Shown: piece after piece, positions 63,644-64,000 of the stretch
Layout of the letters: the number at the start of each line of letters is the position of its first letter
Numbering within the stretch: position 1 is the first letter of the stretch
DNA from: Pseudoroseicyclus_A sp041714655
Lineage (GTDB): Bacteria; Pseudomonadota; Alphaproteobacteria; Rhodobacterales; Rhodobacteraceae
DNA length: 64,000 bases
Direction: 5' to 3'
Assembly: GCF_041714655.1 (NCBI RefSeq)
Contig: NZ_CP168219.1
Span: forward strand, 2,666,001-2,730,000
Made by a program: the position numbers and the translations under genes
Notes under the pieces: generated by a model
The model's database searches: none
Told to the model about the DNA's origin: nothing
The model's input: only the letters and a program-made list of their open reading frames with translations

Positions 63644-64000
63644 TCACCGCAGCCGCATGTCATCGGGGTTGAAGGTCATCTCGACCATCCGCCAGCTGTC
63701 GTACTTGTCGCCCGGCAGCGGGTAACCCGTCTCGCCCTGGCAGCGCAGCACGGCGCGGCGGGCGGCCTCGAAGGCGGAGTTGACGGCGCCGGGCGTGCCG
63801 CCCGAATTGCCGATCATCACCACCTGGTTGCTCTCCACCCGCCCCTCGCGCGTCAGGCCGAAGGCGACGGTGACCGTCACCCGCGCCGCTTCAGACCCCG
63901 GATCGAGCACCCAGCAGCCCTGGACGGCCACGCGGAACGTATCCTGCTCGGCGGCGGTGAGCTGGGCGGCGCCGCCCGGCTCGGCCCCGGCGGAGCTGGC
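63644..64000 (-). CDS. tolA: TolA C-terminal domain (5' end outside the window)
   Basis: The last 118 codons of a gene that runs in from the right edge. The visible part has LTAAEQDTFRVAVQGCWVLD, VTVAFGLTREGRVESNQVVMIG, AFEAARRAVLRCQGETGYPLPGDKY and the end WRMVEMTFNPDDMRLR. This is the alphaproteobacterial TolA domain III pattern with its two conserved cysteines. It contacts TolB/Pal in the periplasm. The membrane helix and long helical stalk are outside the window, and an Ala/Gly-rich stretch begins at the edge. Confidence 0.9.
   Translation of the reverse strand, partial: ASSAGAEPGGAAQLTAAEQDTFRVAVQGCWVLDPGSEAARVTVTVAFGLTREGRVESNQVVMIGNSGGTPGAVNSAFEAARRAVLRCQGETGYPLPGDKYDSWRMVEMTFNPDDMRLR

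Overview
The window is a GC-rich chromosomal segment with tightly packed genes. It looks like an alphaproteobacterium of the order Rhodobacterales (Rhodobacter/Paracoccus/Roseobacter relatives). The main grounds are the run ctaC-ctaB-small membrane gene-ctaG-ctaE-SURF1-thrC-M16 peptidase-rimJ on one strand, a Tad pilus locus with GAVTVDW-type pilins, the tolA-tolB-pal-ybgF-tilS-ftsH order, and strong TTGAC -35 elements paired with weak -10 boxes. This placement is inferred from gene order and protein character, not from a marker-gene search. No rRNA, tRNA, CRISPR array, intact insertion sequence or prophage was seen.

Layout. 1-8770: YcjX-like GTPase (cut by the left edge), truA, and the tamA-tamB pair for outer-membrane protein insertion. 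8771-14510: a palindromic repeat, then a minus-strand oligopeptide ABC importer (oppA-oppB-oppC and a fused double ATPase) with a strong hairpin between oppA and oppB. 14511-23510: minus-strand FAD-linked oxidase, RimJ-type acetyltransferase, M16 peptidase, threonine synthase and the aa3 cytochrome oxidase assembly genes (SURF1, ctaE, ctaG, small membrane protein, ctaB, ctaC); ctaD is not present. 23704-31610: tldD, a lower-GC NucS-like nuclease gene, dprA, topA and a TrkH/KtrB potassium transporter. 31717-34467: the two 3-oxoacid CoA-transferase subunits with a LOV blue-light histidine kinase gene between them, then a small acetyltransferase. 34474-35346: a lytic transglycosylase.

35680-47833 is a complete-looking Tad/Flp pilus system: two pilins, CpaB, secretin CpaC, an OmpA-type lipoprotein where CpaD would be expected, CpaE, CpaF, TadB, TadC, TadD, a second TPR lipoprotein, prepilin peptidase and an AAA+ ATPase. 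48085-51362 holds the helicase and PdeM phosphoesterase of the ligase-associated DNA-damage module, without the ligase or MBL nuclease. 51387-56706 (minus) holds a membrane LytTR regulator, folD-fhs for one-carbon folate metabolism, a MOSC protein and trans-aconitate methyltransferase. 56910-64000 (minus) is the cell-envelope block tolA (partial)-tolB-pal-ybgF-tilS-ftsH, interrupted between tolB and pal by about 490 bases of nested inverted repeats.

The least ordinary items are the LOV kinase inside the CoA-transferase operon with a possible leaderless promoter, the low-GC NucS-like nuclease next to dprA, the two families of intergenic palindromes, the nested inverted-repeat block in the tol cluster, the lysine-free P-loop of CpaE, and the OmpA lipoprotein and AAA+ ATPase tied to the Tad locus. 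No clearly new multi-gene system was identified.
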